From assembly GCA_034231615.1 (NCBI GenBank), contig CM067311.1:16611199-16675198 (forward strand): a stretch of DNA of 64,000 nt, written 5' to 3'. The notes under the pieces were generated by a model. It was not told where the DNA came from. It did not search any database and saw only the letters and a program-made list of their open reading frames with translations. A program made the position numbers and the translations under genes. The DNA comes from Meghimatium bilineatum (Eukaryota > Mollusca > Gastropoda > Stylommatophora > Philomycidae). Positions 40,848 through 52,714 of this stretch are shown one piece after another (position 1 is the first letter of the stretch; every line of letters begins with the position of its first letter).

Positions 40848-43172
40848 TCATCATCTTCAAGTGCCGTCTCCGCAACGAAGGTTGGCTGCAACGTATCTCC
40901 AACATCTTCTCTCTTGTCTTGGTGGTGTACTCTGCTAGACTGTAACCTGTCCATCGTGTGATGTTACTGTCCCACTTGTATCTCTGCCTACCTCTTGCTC
41001 GCTTTCCTGTGACTTTACCCTCAAGTGTGTCATGTGACGTATTCCTTCCAGATCGTTGTCTTCCCAATGAACTCTCTGAACCTCTCTCTGTCTTGGGCGA
41101 TGTGGCTTGCATTTTCTAGCGATGTATTCATATTATCTTTAATGTCGTCAGTCCATCGTCTTCTTGGTCTGCCCCTTCTCCTCTTCCCAGGTACTCTTCC
41201 CTCCATTATTTGTCTTTCTAAACAGTTATGCCTCTTTATATGACCAAACAGGCGTAGTTTTCTTTATGTTATTGTGTTTAGTAACCAACACTCTGGAATA
41301 TTCAGTGTGTTTATAATATCTGAGTTTCTGATTTTATCCTTCCATGATATTCTAAGTATCTTTCTGTAGCATTTCAGCTCGAAGGCGTTGATCTTCTTTG
41401 CCGCTGTTTTACTTAGAGTCCATGTTTCACAGCCGTATGTTGCGACCGGAAAAATAAAAGTTCGTAACATCAGCACTTTCGTTTCTATTTTGTTATTTTT
41501 CCATATGTTTTTCAGCCGTGTTATTTTGCAATATGCCATTGCCAATATCTTCCTATTTCTGCCATGCAGTCTCCTGCACCGTTGATGTTTGCTCCTAAGT
41601 ATTCAAATTTATCCACACATTCTATCTCGGTATTGTCTATTCTGATTTTTGGTTGTTGTGTTGTTATATCTGTTGACATGATTTTTGTTTTCTGCGTGTT
41701 TAAATACAAATTTTGTGCTTCGCTATATTTCTTTGTGTTCTTGATTATTTGTTCCAATTCCTTTATATCGTTTGAAAGAAGTACTGTGTCGTCTGCGTAG
41801 TGTAGTTCCGGGATTAGGAATCCACCTATGTTTAGAGCGTGGTAGTCAGTGTTGTGTATGTCTTCTCTCACGTTCCTCATTATACTTTCAGCGTATATGT
41901 TGAACAGGTATGGGGAGAGTGTGCACCCTTGCCTTACTCCACTCTGTACCTCAAACCACTCTGAGAGATCGTCCTCTAACTTCACTGCAGCCTTTTGATC
42001 TTGGTAAAGTTTCTCTATTAGATGAATCAGATGTCTTGGGAAACCCATGCTGTTCATTATCTCCCATAGTTGCTGGTGTTGGACGCAGTCGAACGCTTTT
42101 GAGTAATCTATGAAACACATGTGCAGGTCAGTTGAAAAGTAAGGTCTTCAATAAGGTGCCATGTCTTTTAATGTGTCCAAAGTATTTTATATGCCTGATC
42201 TTTATTTCTCTTAGTAGTTCTTTCTTCATATCAAGTGTTTTTAGTATCTCTTTATTTGTTTTCTTCTCTTTCCATAATTTTGTCCCTATTCTTCTATATA
42301 CCCACATCTCAAATGCATGAATTCTGTCTTCTAAATTTTTGTTTAGTATCCATAATTTGGAGCCATACATTAATATATAATAGATATAGCATTTTATAGT
42401 TCTCATTTTTAACTTGTTTGTAATTTGTTTAGATATTAATAATTTCCTCATGTCAATGAAGGTACTTTTAGCCATCCCTAATCTCCTTTTAACTTCTGTT
42501 TCACATCTGCCATCATTTGTGACTATGTGTCCAAAATATTGATAATGGTTTACTTATTGTAGGTTCTCTCCATGTATGTTTATGTTTACCTCCTGTTCTT
42601 CTGTGTCTTTGCTGATTATCATGGTTTTTGTGTGTTTTTTTAAAATATTTATATCCATCCCATATTCATTACTTGATTTATTGACTTGATCAATTAGTCT
42701 TTGTAGTTCGTGTTCACTTTCTGCCACAAAAAGTGTCATCTGCATATCTAAGATTGTTTATTATTTTCCCATTGATCTTGAGTACTGTCATGTCTTCTAT
42801 ATTTTTAAAGATATTCTCTGTGTAGATATTAAATAGGTTTGGTGATAAAATGCATCCTTGTCTTACCCCTCTTCTTATTTCTATGTATGGTGAGTAGCTG
42901 TTTTCACACCTTATTGATGCAGTTTGTTCCCAATATATATTTCTAATCAGTCTGATATCTTTTCCATCTATGCCTATTTCTTGAAGACATTTGATTAATT
43001 TTTCATGTTGGACTCTGCCAAAGGCCGTGCTGTAGTCTATGAAGCAAATATAGGTACTATTCTGGACTATATATTTGTCTATCACTAGACGGATACTCAG
43101 TATAGCTTCTCTGGTTCTTATGTTTTTCCTAAAACCGAATTGTTCTTCACTACCTCCGTGTCTATATAACTT
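40848..43172 (-). mobile_element. RTE-A LINE, 5'-truncated, interrupted by LINE-B
   Basis: The 3' end (40848-41026) and the RT region (42137-43172) are one RTE-A copy. CCCTCAAG at 41017-41025 continues at TAAGGTCTTC 42140 when LINE-B is removed. It has frame breaks. The RT part reads CFIDYSTAFGRVQHEKLIKC and YADDTF. Confidence 0.85.
41027..42136 (-). mobile_element. LINE-B, 5'-truncated, inserted in RTE-A
   Basis: Two minus-strand ORFs cover RT motifs MCFIDYSKAFDCVQHQQL, SGVRQGCTLSPYLFNIYAES, HYADDTVLLSND and YLGANINGAGD. The C-terminus (CYRKILRISWKDKIRNSDII) follows after one frame break at about 41540. AAGT flanks both sides. It is fairly young, with one visible break in the RT-to-tail reading. 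Confidence 0.82.
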
Positions 43173-43449
43173 ACGTAGAACACATGTTTTTGATGTTTCA
43201 CTTGAACACATCAGAAAGACTATCACTAAGACTAAGGGGTTATGTTGTCTAAACACGTAAATATAAAAATTACAAGACATTTTCAACGTTTCGAACAGTC
43301 AGGTCTTTCTAAAGAATATATAAAATAACTGAAAAGTAATGAAAACAGTAAAAACAATGTTACCACCATAGAGGCACTAGATATACTATTGACATGTAAA
43401 CAATACGAAGTTCAAAATGTAAGATTCTACCGATGCCTTCTGTGGTTGG

Positions 43450-43800
43450 GAAGAATTCAAGTTAGTTAGTTAGTCGTTGGATCATCGTCATTGCACTCCG
43501 GACAAGTCCATAGGTGTTCGGATCTCTCCTTGAGTGTATCAGCCACTCCGAGTTGACTGACCATCATTCATTCTCACCCACGAAACCGCTTCTTTCTAGC
43601 GACACCACATTTTAAACCAAGCTCCCTTATTCTAGTCATGGAACATGTCACCGTCACGTATACAGTCATTTGTTCGGGCGTTTTCCCGTAGGGTGTTCAT
43701 AATGTCTGCCCAATCCATCGCCCCGCCAACAGCTTTAGTAGCCGCGTGTGCGGCCAACCTATCTGCTCTCCCGCATGTCCCGGAACAAAAATTAAAGTCA
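43450..43800 (-). mobile_element. LINE C-terminal fragment with CPEC tail
   Basis: The minus strand reads AMDWADIMNTLRENARTNDC and later ERSEHLWTCPECNDDDPTTN then stop, a C-terminal block found in RNase H-bearing invertebrate LINEs. Frameshifts between the two parts. Confidence 0.5.
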
Positions 43801-43849
43801 CTTTACTCACACAGGAATTCTACACTGCATCCATCCACTGTTCTCGAAT

Positions 43850-44163
43850 GAATTCAAGAACTAGTAAGAGAAGACAGCAATATGTTTCTACAACAATAAG
43901 AAGATTCCGATGGACTTATATCGGACGTGCACTTAGAATAAATGAAAACAGACTGTCACTACAAGGATTAAAATGGGTACCAGATGGCAAAATAAAAAGG
44001 GGAAGATCTAGAGAGACTCTTCACAGTACAAAAATAGAGTATGACTATGTATCTCAACAACATACAGAAATTACACACAGTAGCATCAAATCGTTCGAGC
44101 TCTGGTTTCTGCCCTATGCACCGTGTACGGCACTGAAGGAACATAGATAGATAGATAGATAGA
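43850..44163 (+). mobile_element. LINE-I 3' end fragment with (TAGA)n tail
   Basis: RRFRWTYIGRALRINENRLS then KWVPDGKIKRGRSRETLHST is a LINE C-terminus. It ends APCTALKEHR, then stop codons inside a TAGATAGATAGA tail at 44145-44163. A related minus-strand piece is at 54063-54345. Confidence 0.72.
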
Positions 44164-44513
44164 ATGCTTTCTTTGATATTAGTAGTGTATTTTTAGTGTC
44201 ATTTTCCTCAGGGATTCTTACATTTCGGGGATTCTCAGCCTTTTCAGGCGACGAAAACCGCCCACATTTAATACTGAATGTGTGAGTACCATAACATATA
44301 ATAAGAAATAAATATATATATATATATATATTGATCAAATAACCCTCCTCTTTGTACCGTAGACACACATTCCCTTCCTTTCCCCCATAATCGTGGATAG
44401 TGACAATATTTATTTTGTTCGTATTTATTTTGAATTGTAAAGAAAATTTATGAGGGTTAGCGCTCGCGAGCACGTTTTAACTCGCACGGACAGAGCACTA
44501 TGTGTGTATTAAC

Positions 44514-45100
44514 TCATTGGGGACCGATCGCCACTATAACGGCTTTATAGTATGGGTCTACAGGACCTTTCGCCACTTTAACGGCTTCGATTTTAGATTG
44601 ATCATATATTGATCAGTTATATTTCGTTTTGCCCAGTTCAAGTTTTTATGGTAATCTCTAAACACCCAGGAAACCACTTCCTTTAGAAAACTGAAGACGA
44701 CTCGCGTGGCTGCAAAAGAACCATTTCTTTGACCGCCATACGCTGCGTGTGTTATTTCCGAAATTTTGAAAAAATGGCAACGTTTATTCTTCTAGATACA
44801 GTGCAGAACAAGCTATGGTTATGTTTCAGAGCTTGCTAATTAGTGAATATAATAAGGATGATTCCGATAGTGATTATAGTAAATGTTTACAAGACCTTTG
44901 GCACTGCCTGGCACACATTCAAAATTATAAGACTAAATATGATTTTAACGTGCGTTTTGTGACCAAAGAATAGGACCATATCTTAATGTCTAGATTATTA
45001 TTTTAGCACGAAATTTAGAAATTTTAAAGAATATACATGAGAATAGAGAATAGGACTACTTCAAAGTTTCATGGAAGTAAAAACTTTGATAAAATAACTT
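44514..45100 (+). mobile_element. Possible piggyBac-type element, left end
   Basis: TTAA at 44510-44513 is followed by CTCATTGGGGACCGATCGCC, and from 44774 a short reading frame includes NKDDSDSDYSKCLQD, an acidic Ser/Asp-rich start like those of piggyBac transposases. No catalytic region and no right end were found. Confidence 0.35.
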
Positions 45101-45111
45101 GTAACTACAGT

Positions 45112-45160
45112 GCCGTTGCATGCAACCTTCGTTGCGGAGACGGTACTTGATGATAATGAC
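45112..45160 (+). mobile_element. RTE-A 3' tail remnant
   Basis: GCAACCTTCGTTGCGGAGAC then GGTACTTGATGATAATGA is the last 40 bases of RTE-A, an extreme 5' truncation. Confidence 0.6.
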
Positions 45161-45578
45161 AGTGTGGAGAACTACGGGAAACTACAGGAAGACAGCAGCA
45201 ATAAACAAGTCGAGCTTTTTCGACTGTGAACGGGACTTTGCCGTCTAAATGCGCATTTACACCAAATCGATCGTCATCAACACTCTGCGATTTGCATCTG
45301 CCCAGGAATAACATAGGGGACCTAAAGGGGCATACACCATAACCAGGGTCATAGATACGTCTTCGATAAAGGGGAGGGGAAAATTTACCGAATTAAAATG
45401 GTTATATCTTCGATCTCATGAGTCATTCCTTCATTTTCCTTGGGTTTTCTTTTATATTTTTATACCCTTTTTTGGCATTTTTTCCCTAGTACTAAGTGTC
45501 ATGATCTGACTTCTTAAGCGAAAGAAACACCCACCGCTCCCTTATCAACGGACTTGACCCCAAATAAAACACTCTACG

Positions 45579-45813
45579 GTAGAAGACCTCTGTACGCAAT
45601 TAATTAGGACTTCATTCGTTACGTTTAAAAAAAATTATTGTCGTGATTTTCATTGGCCATTATTTGTATACTTGGCGTCGCATGCCAAAAATAGCCAGGC
45701 GACTCCAAGTGTATAAATGGATATACTCCAAGTATAGCCAGCGAATAGCGCAGTAATAATAAAACACGTAACGAATGACGTCCTAATTAATTATGTAAAG
45801 CGGTCTTCTGTAC
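45579..45813. mobile_element. Foldback MITE-like element, about 62-bp inverted ends
   Basis: Arms 45579-45640 and 45748-45813 share AATTAATTAGGAC and TCATTCGTTACGT in opposite orientation. The centre holds a second, shorter inverted pair (TATACTTGGCGTCGC). There is no ORF. It may belong to the neighbouring hAT element or be independent. Confidence 0.65.
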
Positions 45814-45984
45814 CATATAAGGTCATTTTCCAGAGCACATACTACAGAACTGTTTCAGTTTGTGACAAATACTTGGCGCAAAATATTCCCGAATTTCTGT
45901 ATTTAATTAACAAAGTTACAACTTTTTTCCCATCACAAGCAGCAAAAATATGGAAACGATTGCGCGGAACCAATAATGAAAACG

Positions 45985-47830
45985 TTGGAATCGCTTGTAG
46001 TTGCAGCATCTTCATGTTCTACTAAGACGAATGAACAAGTGAAATATAGTTGGTCGTCCTGTTGGACAATGGAGTAAACGAATGATTTCTGGGGAAAAAA
46101 TGTTTGGTTACTAACAAAGGATGGGAAAATATGTTGCAGTGCTTGCAGCATAATTCAAACACTCGGAACGGAGGCTAAAATGGGATCTAAGATTTCAAAA
46201 GAATGAGCAAACAGTGAAGTAACTTATTTTATCAAAACTCGGGAACAACATCATTACAAATACAAATATTGAAACACAAAGCAAACGATGGTCACACACT
46301 TTTCATAACAATATTAGAAGACGCGAAGAAAAAGACACTTAAACGGTATCCCTAAAATTACAATCACGCCAAAAAGAAACAACTACAAAGGTGTTTCACA
46401 AAGTCTATATAATTGCAACAACAAAAATCAGTCATTCAATACTTTTGAAATGGAAATTAATCTGCAAGAACTTAACCCGCTGTATTTCTCTTGTAACAGG
46501 ACACATTCTCAAACTCCCGCTGTATTTCTCTTGTAACAGGACACATTCTCAAACTCCCGCTGTATTTCTCTTGTAACAGGACACATTCTCAAACTCCCGC
46601 TGTATTTCTCTTGTAACAGGACACATTCTCAAACTCCCGCTGTATTTCTCTTGTAACAGGACACATTCTCAAACTCCCGCTGTATTTCTCTTGTAACAGG
46701 ACACATTCTCAAACTCCCACTGGATTTCTCTTGTAACAGGACAATGGTCCTACAAGATTTCCAGTTGAATATAGTCCAGAGAATGGAAATGCGCGGTGTT
46801 GCCGTTTTATTCGCGCCAATGGCCCAACACATCCGTCTTCGGCGGAAATTGTAAATATAAAATCAAGATTTTCATTAATCATCGACGAGGCGATAACAAT
46901 CAGTCAGAATATCTACATTATTGTGTATATTCGCGCAATAATTTCAGGTTGTGAAATGATCAGACTAGTTAATTTATTTATTGACTTAGCTGAACTAGAA
47001 GATTTATCATCCGCCGGAATCTTCTCCGCTTTGATTAGATGTCTTCATTCTATTGGATTGACAGAGGAGAGCCAGAATGAATGTTTAATATCTGTTGCTT
47101 GTGATGGTGCAGCAATAATGTTTGGTTCTCGTAATAAAAAAAAAGTTATTAAAAGATAAAATTCCATCCTTAATTGTTTGATACTGTGCTAAGCATAATC
47201 TGGAATTATCTGTCCACGATGATGATAAGAAAGTATCTGAAATTAATAGATTGAACTAATTTATCGACAAGTTATACGTTTTTTATCATGCATCGACCAA
47301 AGAAGAATCGCGAACTCCATGTATGTGCCAGTTCACTGGAAGCGCAGTTGTTGAAAATTAGACGAATATTAAGAAATAGTTGGGTAGCATCCAGCTTTCT
47401 CTCAGTATCTGCAGTTTTGTTGGATCATAAAGTAGTTTGTCATTTTAGAATGCTTAAGATGATAATTCCAGAGATTTAAAAAAGATAGGTGCACATATCA
47501 GGGATTGATGAAGAAGATTACTACTGTGGAGTTTATTTTAGACTTAGAATTAATGTGTGATGTACTTCAAGAGATTTCTGAACTTAGCCTGATATCGCAA
47601 GAACGAAACATACATTCAAATGGTGCCAATAAATCAATTAAGCGCACTATACATTTGTTTGTAGGGAGGCTATTATAACCCGGACAGTACTGCCAGAAAG
47701 CTGTACAAGTTGCCAAGTCTTTAATTTTCCAAGGAATTCCTATTTACAATAGAGATAGAAAAGATGATCAACTAATATGTCCTGTTTCCTTTCATGACAG
47801 CTTGGAGGCTTCACTAAAACAACAACGGCT
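45985..47830 (+). pseudogene. Decayed hAT transposase of the KIAA1586 type
   Basis: Fragments in order: CSACSIIQTLGTEAKMGSKI (BED-adjacent 'LGTxAKMGxKISKEW'), SRFSLIIDEAITISQNIYII (the 'LIIDEx' catalytic block), IFSALIRCLHSIGLTEESQN, CDGAAIMFGSRN, ANSAHHHLE-like 'KHNLELSVHD', NRELHVCASSLEAQLLKI, and FILDLELMCDVLQEISELSL near 47530. This is the hAT branch that includes vertebrate KIAA1586. Several stops and frameshifts break it, and a SINE-B array lies at 46470-46850. Host domestication is not suggested, because the frame is lost. Confidence 0.7.
46470..46850 (-). mobile_element. SINE-B with an expanded 40-bp internal array, inside the hAT gene
   Basis: The SINE-B body (46740-46850, CCGAAGACGGATGTGTTGGG on the minus strand) is normal. 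Its tail segment CATTCTCAAACTCCCGCTGT then ATTTCTCTTGTAACAGGACA is repeated about 6.6 times at 46476-46740 in nearly perfect 40-bp units. A single-copy SINE-B carries this segment once. Confidence 0.85.
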
Positions 47831-47967
47831 TTTTGGGCACCAGGCAGCAAATTAAAATAGCAAGGAAAGAAATAGAAATATTGAACTTTATAAAGGCATG
47901 GACAAATTATGACCTTTATTATAAACCTGGTTAAAGTAAGCATTATATTAGTGCATGTGTGTCGGTA

Positions 47968-48205
47968 TGTAAGTATGTATGTATGTATGTATGTATGTAT
48001 GTATGTATGTATGTATGTATGTATGTATGTACGTATGTATGTATGTACGTATGTACGTATGTACGTATGTACGTATGTACGTATGTACGTATGTACGTAT
48101 GTACGTATGTACGTATGTACGTATGTACGTATGTACGTATGTACGTATGTACGTATGTACGTATGTACGTATGTACGTATGTATGTATGTATGTATGTAA
48201 GTATG
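47968..48205. repeat. (GTAT)n and (GTACGTAT)n microsatellite
   Basis: About 240 bases. The left and right ends are plain GTAT; the centre (about 48029-48180) alternates GTAC and GTAT with great regularity, giving a CpG every 8 bases. All three plus frames are open through it, but these readings are not genes. Confidence 0.95.
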
Positions 48206-48289
48206 TGTGTCTGTATATCTGTATGTATATCTGTATGGGTGGAGGTTATGTATATATATAGTAAGAGCTATTTTTACACGGTGTCAACC

Positions 48290-50556
48290 TGTTACAGTCG
48301 ATGTGATATTGGGCGACCACTGTAGCTCTTATGGACACTCACAGTGCTAAGAAATAAGCCAGCCTAGCATTTTTAACAAAGGCTTTGTCTACCTTAAAAA
48401 GTCTGCGGCGAAATACTCGGAAGAAGTTGGCAGGTAACTCAACGGGTACATAGGCGCTAACAGCAGAGCTGTGTGGACAGCATAGTGCACAGCTAGACAC
48501 ATAGTACGCTCTGGCCATCCACTGCACCTGATTTTCTCCCAATTGTCTCGACTTTGTCTTGCCACTGGACCAAGATAAAACTCAGGAGAGAGAGTGTGGT
48601 TGACGATTAGCGCAACTCTTCCACACTATAAACCAACTTCAACGATAGTCATTTCTCAACCCAATCATTTACTTATCTTTACTAATGAAATATGAAGAGA
48701 ACAAAGTGTGAATCAATCCTAGTTGGTTCATGGAATGTTCGGACACCTACGGATATCTCAGATGTAAACAAACCATAAAGAAGAACAACACTAATTGCTA
48801 AAGAACGGGCCCGTTATAATCTGAATATTGTTGCTTTTAGTGAAACGTGGTTTGCAGATGAGGGTCAGTTGGCAGAGAGAGGTGGAGGGTATACATTCTT
48901 CTGGATAGGACGTAAAAACACAGAGAGGCGTGACTCATGTGTTGATTTTGCTATATAATCATCTCTGGTGCAGAAACTTCCAGGTCTTCCTCGAGGAATT
49001 AGCGATCGCTTGATGTCGTTGCGATTGAAAGTGAGCAAAAATACATCGGGATCACCACCTCTATTAAATGCCGATTCGGCGAAGCCTCTCACGGACAAAA
49101 ATGACATCTTAAATCGTTGGGCTGAACATTTTGAAGAAATCCTAAACAAACCATCAGTAATAAATGAAGAAGTCATAAACAGAATGCCACAACTTAGGAT
49201 AAGAGAACTCGATATACCTATAGGCAGTCAAGATTTCATGACGGTATGATGGCTAGTGTTATCTGCGACGGAGGAGTATCTCCTGCATTCCCTGTCACAA
49301 ATGGTGTAAAGCAGGGATGTGTGCTGGCCCCTACTCTTTTCAGCCCGTTATTTACGGCCATGCTAACGGAAGCACACCATAGTAATGAAATAGCTGGCAT
49401 AATGATCAATTACAGAAAGATGGTGGTCTTTTCAATTAACGTCGTCTAAAAGCAATAAAGGAAAACTAAATCTAGTACTGTTAGAGAATTACTTTAACCT
49501 GACGACTGTGTATTGTATGCTGACTATGTCGTAAACATGCAGAGCTCCATAGACCGCTTCTCACAGTCCTGTAACAACTGTGGCCTCACTTTAACACCAA
49601 AAAAAAAAGAAGTCATGCACCAAGCAACATCAAATAGCCAACATACTGTTATTTCTATCATCGTCAATCAGGAAAAACTGCAGGTAGTCGACAATTTTAC
49701 TTACCTTGGAAGCACTCTCTCTCGTGATGTCAACATTGATATGGAAATTAACAATAGACTGGCAAAAGCTAGTTCTGTATTTGGTAGATTACGCAACAAT
49801 GTATGGGACAGAAGAGGTATAAGAACAACCACCAAACTTCAAGTATATCATGCGGCTGTTATACAAACCCTACTATACGCTTGCGAAACGTGGACAGTGT
49901 ATGCTAGACATGCAAGAAAATTAAATCATTTCCACCTTACCTGCCTACGTAAATTCCTAAACATCCATTAGTGGGACAAAGTACCAGACTTCGAGGTCTT
50001 GGAAAAATCAACCTCAGTAAGCATCCACACACTACTTATGAATGCTCTAGCACGCTGGGCAGGCCATCTTGTGCGTATGGAGAACTCGCGTCTGCCAAAA
50101 CAAATATATTATGGAGCACTCAAGGCAGGATTTCGAAAAGCTGGTGGACAGATAAAGCGTTTCAAAGACACGCTCAAGTCATCACTGAAACATCTTAATA
50201 TTGACGTGACAATATTTCTTCTCCTTCTGACACTGTCAACACACGAAATGATTGAACCCTCCCTCTTTAGGTAACGTAACCTCATAACTAACGCTACGGA
50301 GAATACACAACAAACCACACCGCCGCCCATTTTTTAATATGACAGTAGAACTAAAAGAAAACTATTTGATTACTCAAAATGTTTCATACGTAAGCTTGGT
50401 TTTTTTCTTTTCTTCAATACTCCCTATGTGCAAAGTATGACGGCAATATGGGGGGGGGGGGGGAGAGATGGTGACCATTCATCTTGAAATATTGACCATC
50501 CACTTCTGTAAACGCCGTATACCCACCTTTTTCTTAGAAAAAAACCCCACTGTATT

Positions 50557-50642
<86 letters not shown>

Positions 50643-50875
50643 GCTCTACAGTAAAAAATAACGCATCATCTTGTGAAAAGAGAAATGTTGCAGCCCAACA
50701 GCGGAGAGTAGCTAGAAAGTCACGGATAGATAAAAATCCGTCTACGGTGGTCATTCCATGCCCGAACTGCCCTAGAACATTTACAGCTCGAATAGAGCTC
50801 ATTAGACATCTACGAACTCTTAGACATGGTCATAATTCTAACTGAATTTTCAAAAGGGGATGTAAAAATGGTCAT
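48290..50875 (+). mobile_element. LINE-G, decayed copy with internal deletion and insertion
   Basis: It holds a 5' leader, endonuclease start (SWNVRTPTDISD, LNIVAFSETWFADEGQLAER then GGGYTFFW), a deletion, RT motifs (GVKQGCVLAPTLFSPLF), a second deletion over FADD (DDCVLYADYVVNMQ), TYLGSTLSRDVNIDMEINNR, ARWAGHLVRM, and after an insertion (50217-50640) the C2H2 tail VIPCPNCPRTFTARIELIRH. It ends GGTCATCATCACTTGTGATG. Several stops; inactive. Confidence 0.83.
50217..50640. repeat. Insertion in LINE-G ending in a (TA)n microsatellite
   Basis: Between LSSSLKHLNID (ends about 50205) and [16 protein letters not shown] (50640 onward) lie about 420 foreign bases, including a 14-base G run at 50449-50462 and about 37 TA units at 50563-50638. 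No element family recognised. Confidence 0.65.
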
Positions 50876-51114
50876 CATCACTTGTGATGGACGAACACAC
50901 ACACACAAACACACACGCACACACACATATATGTATGTATTCATTATTACATGATGGTAAAGCTGTCACGTGTATAAACGTAGATTTATGTGTGTGTGTC
51001 ATCAAGGAATAATTTTGATCACAATATGTTTATGTAATAAATCTCTGTTTTGTCATCCTCGTGTTTCGTTATTACCTAACCCTTGTTTGTACCACAAACT
51101 ATGGTATTATTATA

Positions 51115-51575
51115 ATTAATTTTATTTAAGGTACTCTTATGGTGAGGCGCGCTTTTTTCAAATGCGGGCATGGTCCAATTTCTCTTCTCTTCTTCTGCGT
51201 TCATTTTCAGACTCCTGAATATTAGCATTATGTAGTCCGGAGAACGAAGTGCATTGTGTCATCGCTTATATCTTAGCTGCGATATCTGCGCTTTTCGGTC
51301 TGACACATCCTATTACTTTGACCATTTTGGGGATGAAACAACCAACGCGAGCCAAAGACCTGCTTAGTCGCCTCTTACAACATAATTGGCAGGTAATAAC
51401 GTCGCAAGTGTTTACCCCCCCCCCCCATTTCTGTCCTCTGGCAACACACGGGCGCCAATTTGGTTATATCATAGTTTTTTAACCATAAAATAATAATAGA
51501 GTTCTGGTAATCCAGCCACCACAAGTTCGAGAGTAGGCCTATGTATTTAAGGGAGTGGTGCAGAACCATAACCAC
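51115..51575 (+). repeat. Interspersed repeat R3, split by SINE-A
   Basis: ACTCTTATGGTGAGGCGCGC, then (after the SINE) GGTTATATCATAGTTTTTTA and GTTCTGGTAATCCAGCCACC match 2285-2480 and the reverse of 10480-10660. Confidence 0.55.
51182..51454 (-). mobile_element. SINE-A with 7-bp target duplication
   Basis: CCAATTT at 51175-51181 and 51455-51461 flanks a 273-bp copy. The minus-strand 5' end is CGTGTGTTGCCAGAGG, like 30486-30766, which supports the family boundaries. A 13-base C run lies near its head. Confidence 0.85.
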
Positions 51576-52130
51576 CGAGTTATATATTCAATACGTTTTT
51601 GTCATCACAATGTTAATATTGGAATCATAGTGACTAGATTATCTGTAACAGTAACCCCTCCCCCCCCCCCTTTTTGTGACTGAAAGGCGCATACCTCGCC
51701 ATAAGATAGGCCTATTTTCTTAATTTTTAAAAAGAAAAACTGAAGAAGGGTGATTATTTCGGTAAACAGTGAATATACTATATATTCACAAATATATTCA
51801 TAACTTTCGTATTGCAGGAATGGCAAAGAAACTAACAATATATATGGGGTCCTACATATATATGGCTACAGTTTACTCATTTTGTGTACTTTGAATCGCA
51901 GGTGCTTAACATGCCTAGCATACTACCTCAGGACAAAGATGGTGCCATAGACCTCCCACTCTAACATCAATGCTTCCTTTTCTCACGTACTGTCTTTGTA
52001 ATAAATGAAAGTGATAATTTTTCATGTGTATCACGTTACAGAAAACTCAAACTTATCATCCATTACTCAATCAATTACAGCGACCATGACTAACCCTTAT
52101 ACATAATAATACTAGACAACGCACTGCTAA

Positions 52131-52275
52131 AATTATATTCCTTACAACTCTTCCACCTGTGTTAAAAATTATATTCCTTACAACTCCCCCACCTGTGTTA
52201 AAATTATATTCCTTACAACTCTCCCACCTGTGTTAAAATTATATTCCTTACAACTCTCCCACCTGTGTTAAAATG
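52131..52275. repeat. 36-bp minisatellite, 4 copies
   Basis: The unit AATTATATTCCTTACAACTC then TCCCACCTGTGTTAAA is nearly perfect, with one C/T and one A indel difference. Confidence 0.92.
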
Positions 52276-52714
52276 AATAAATGGTAGAAGTTTTTATGGC
52301 AAAGAAAGCCGCAATAAAAGCGAGCACAGAGCTCAAAAGAAACAATAGATTAATGTTTTTGAGATTGTTGAATAGTCCAATGTCAGATGAATAACTTCTA
52401 AATCCATAAATGTCCAGTGAATCCAAGGTGGAGAAAGTGAACAATGTATAACCCATGTATGTAATTATTGAGCACTGTGAACATTCTGCAGTTATGTTGT
52501 ATGGTGTACAGGATTTTTGATTTATTTAAGATCAAAACTTGCAAAATTCAATGCCCGAAGAAGGCCATTGGAATCACCAGACTCAACCAAAATGTGCAAT
52601 GAGAACATCAGAAAGATAATAGATATAACACGATGCATAGAATATATATAGAAACAACAGATAAAATAGTTAAGTAATTATTACTAATACGGACGTTTTT
52701 ATAAGAATTGACTG

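Noticed and set aside
43190-43440. Possible Penelope-like sequence near the TTTCAACGTTTCGAAC stretch
   Set aside because: Only a short suggestive motif; no reverse transcriptase or GIY-YIG coding sequence could be read.
47909-48325. Overlapping ORFs made of MYVCMYV-type repeats
   Set aside because: All frames of (GTAT)n lack stops; low-complexity by-product.
50468-50845. Stand-alone C2H2 zinc-finger gene
   Set aside because: The finger (CPNCPRTFTARIELIRHL) is the usual C-terminal tail of LINE-G; the upstream part is a TA microsatellite.
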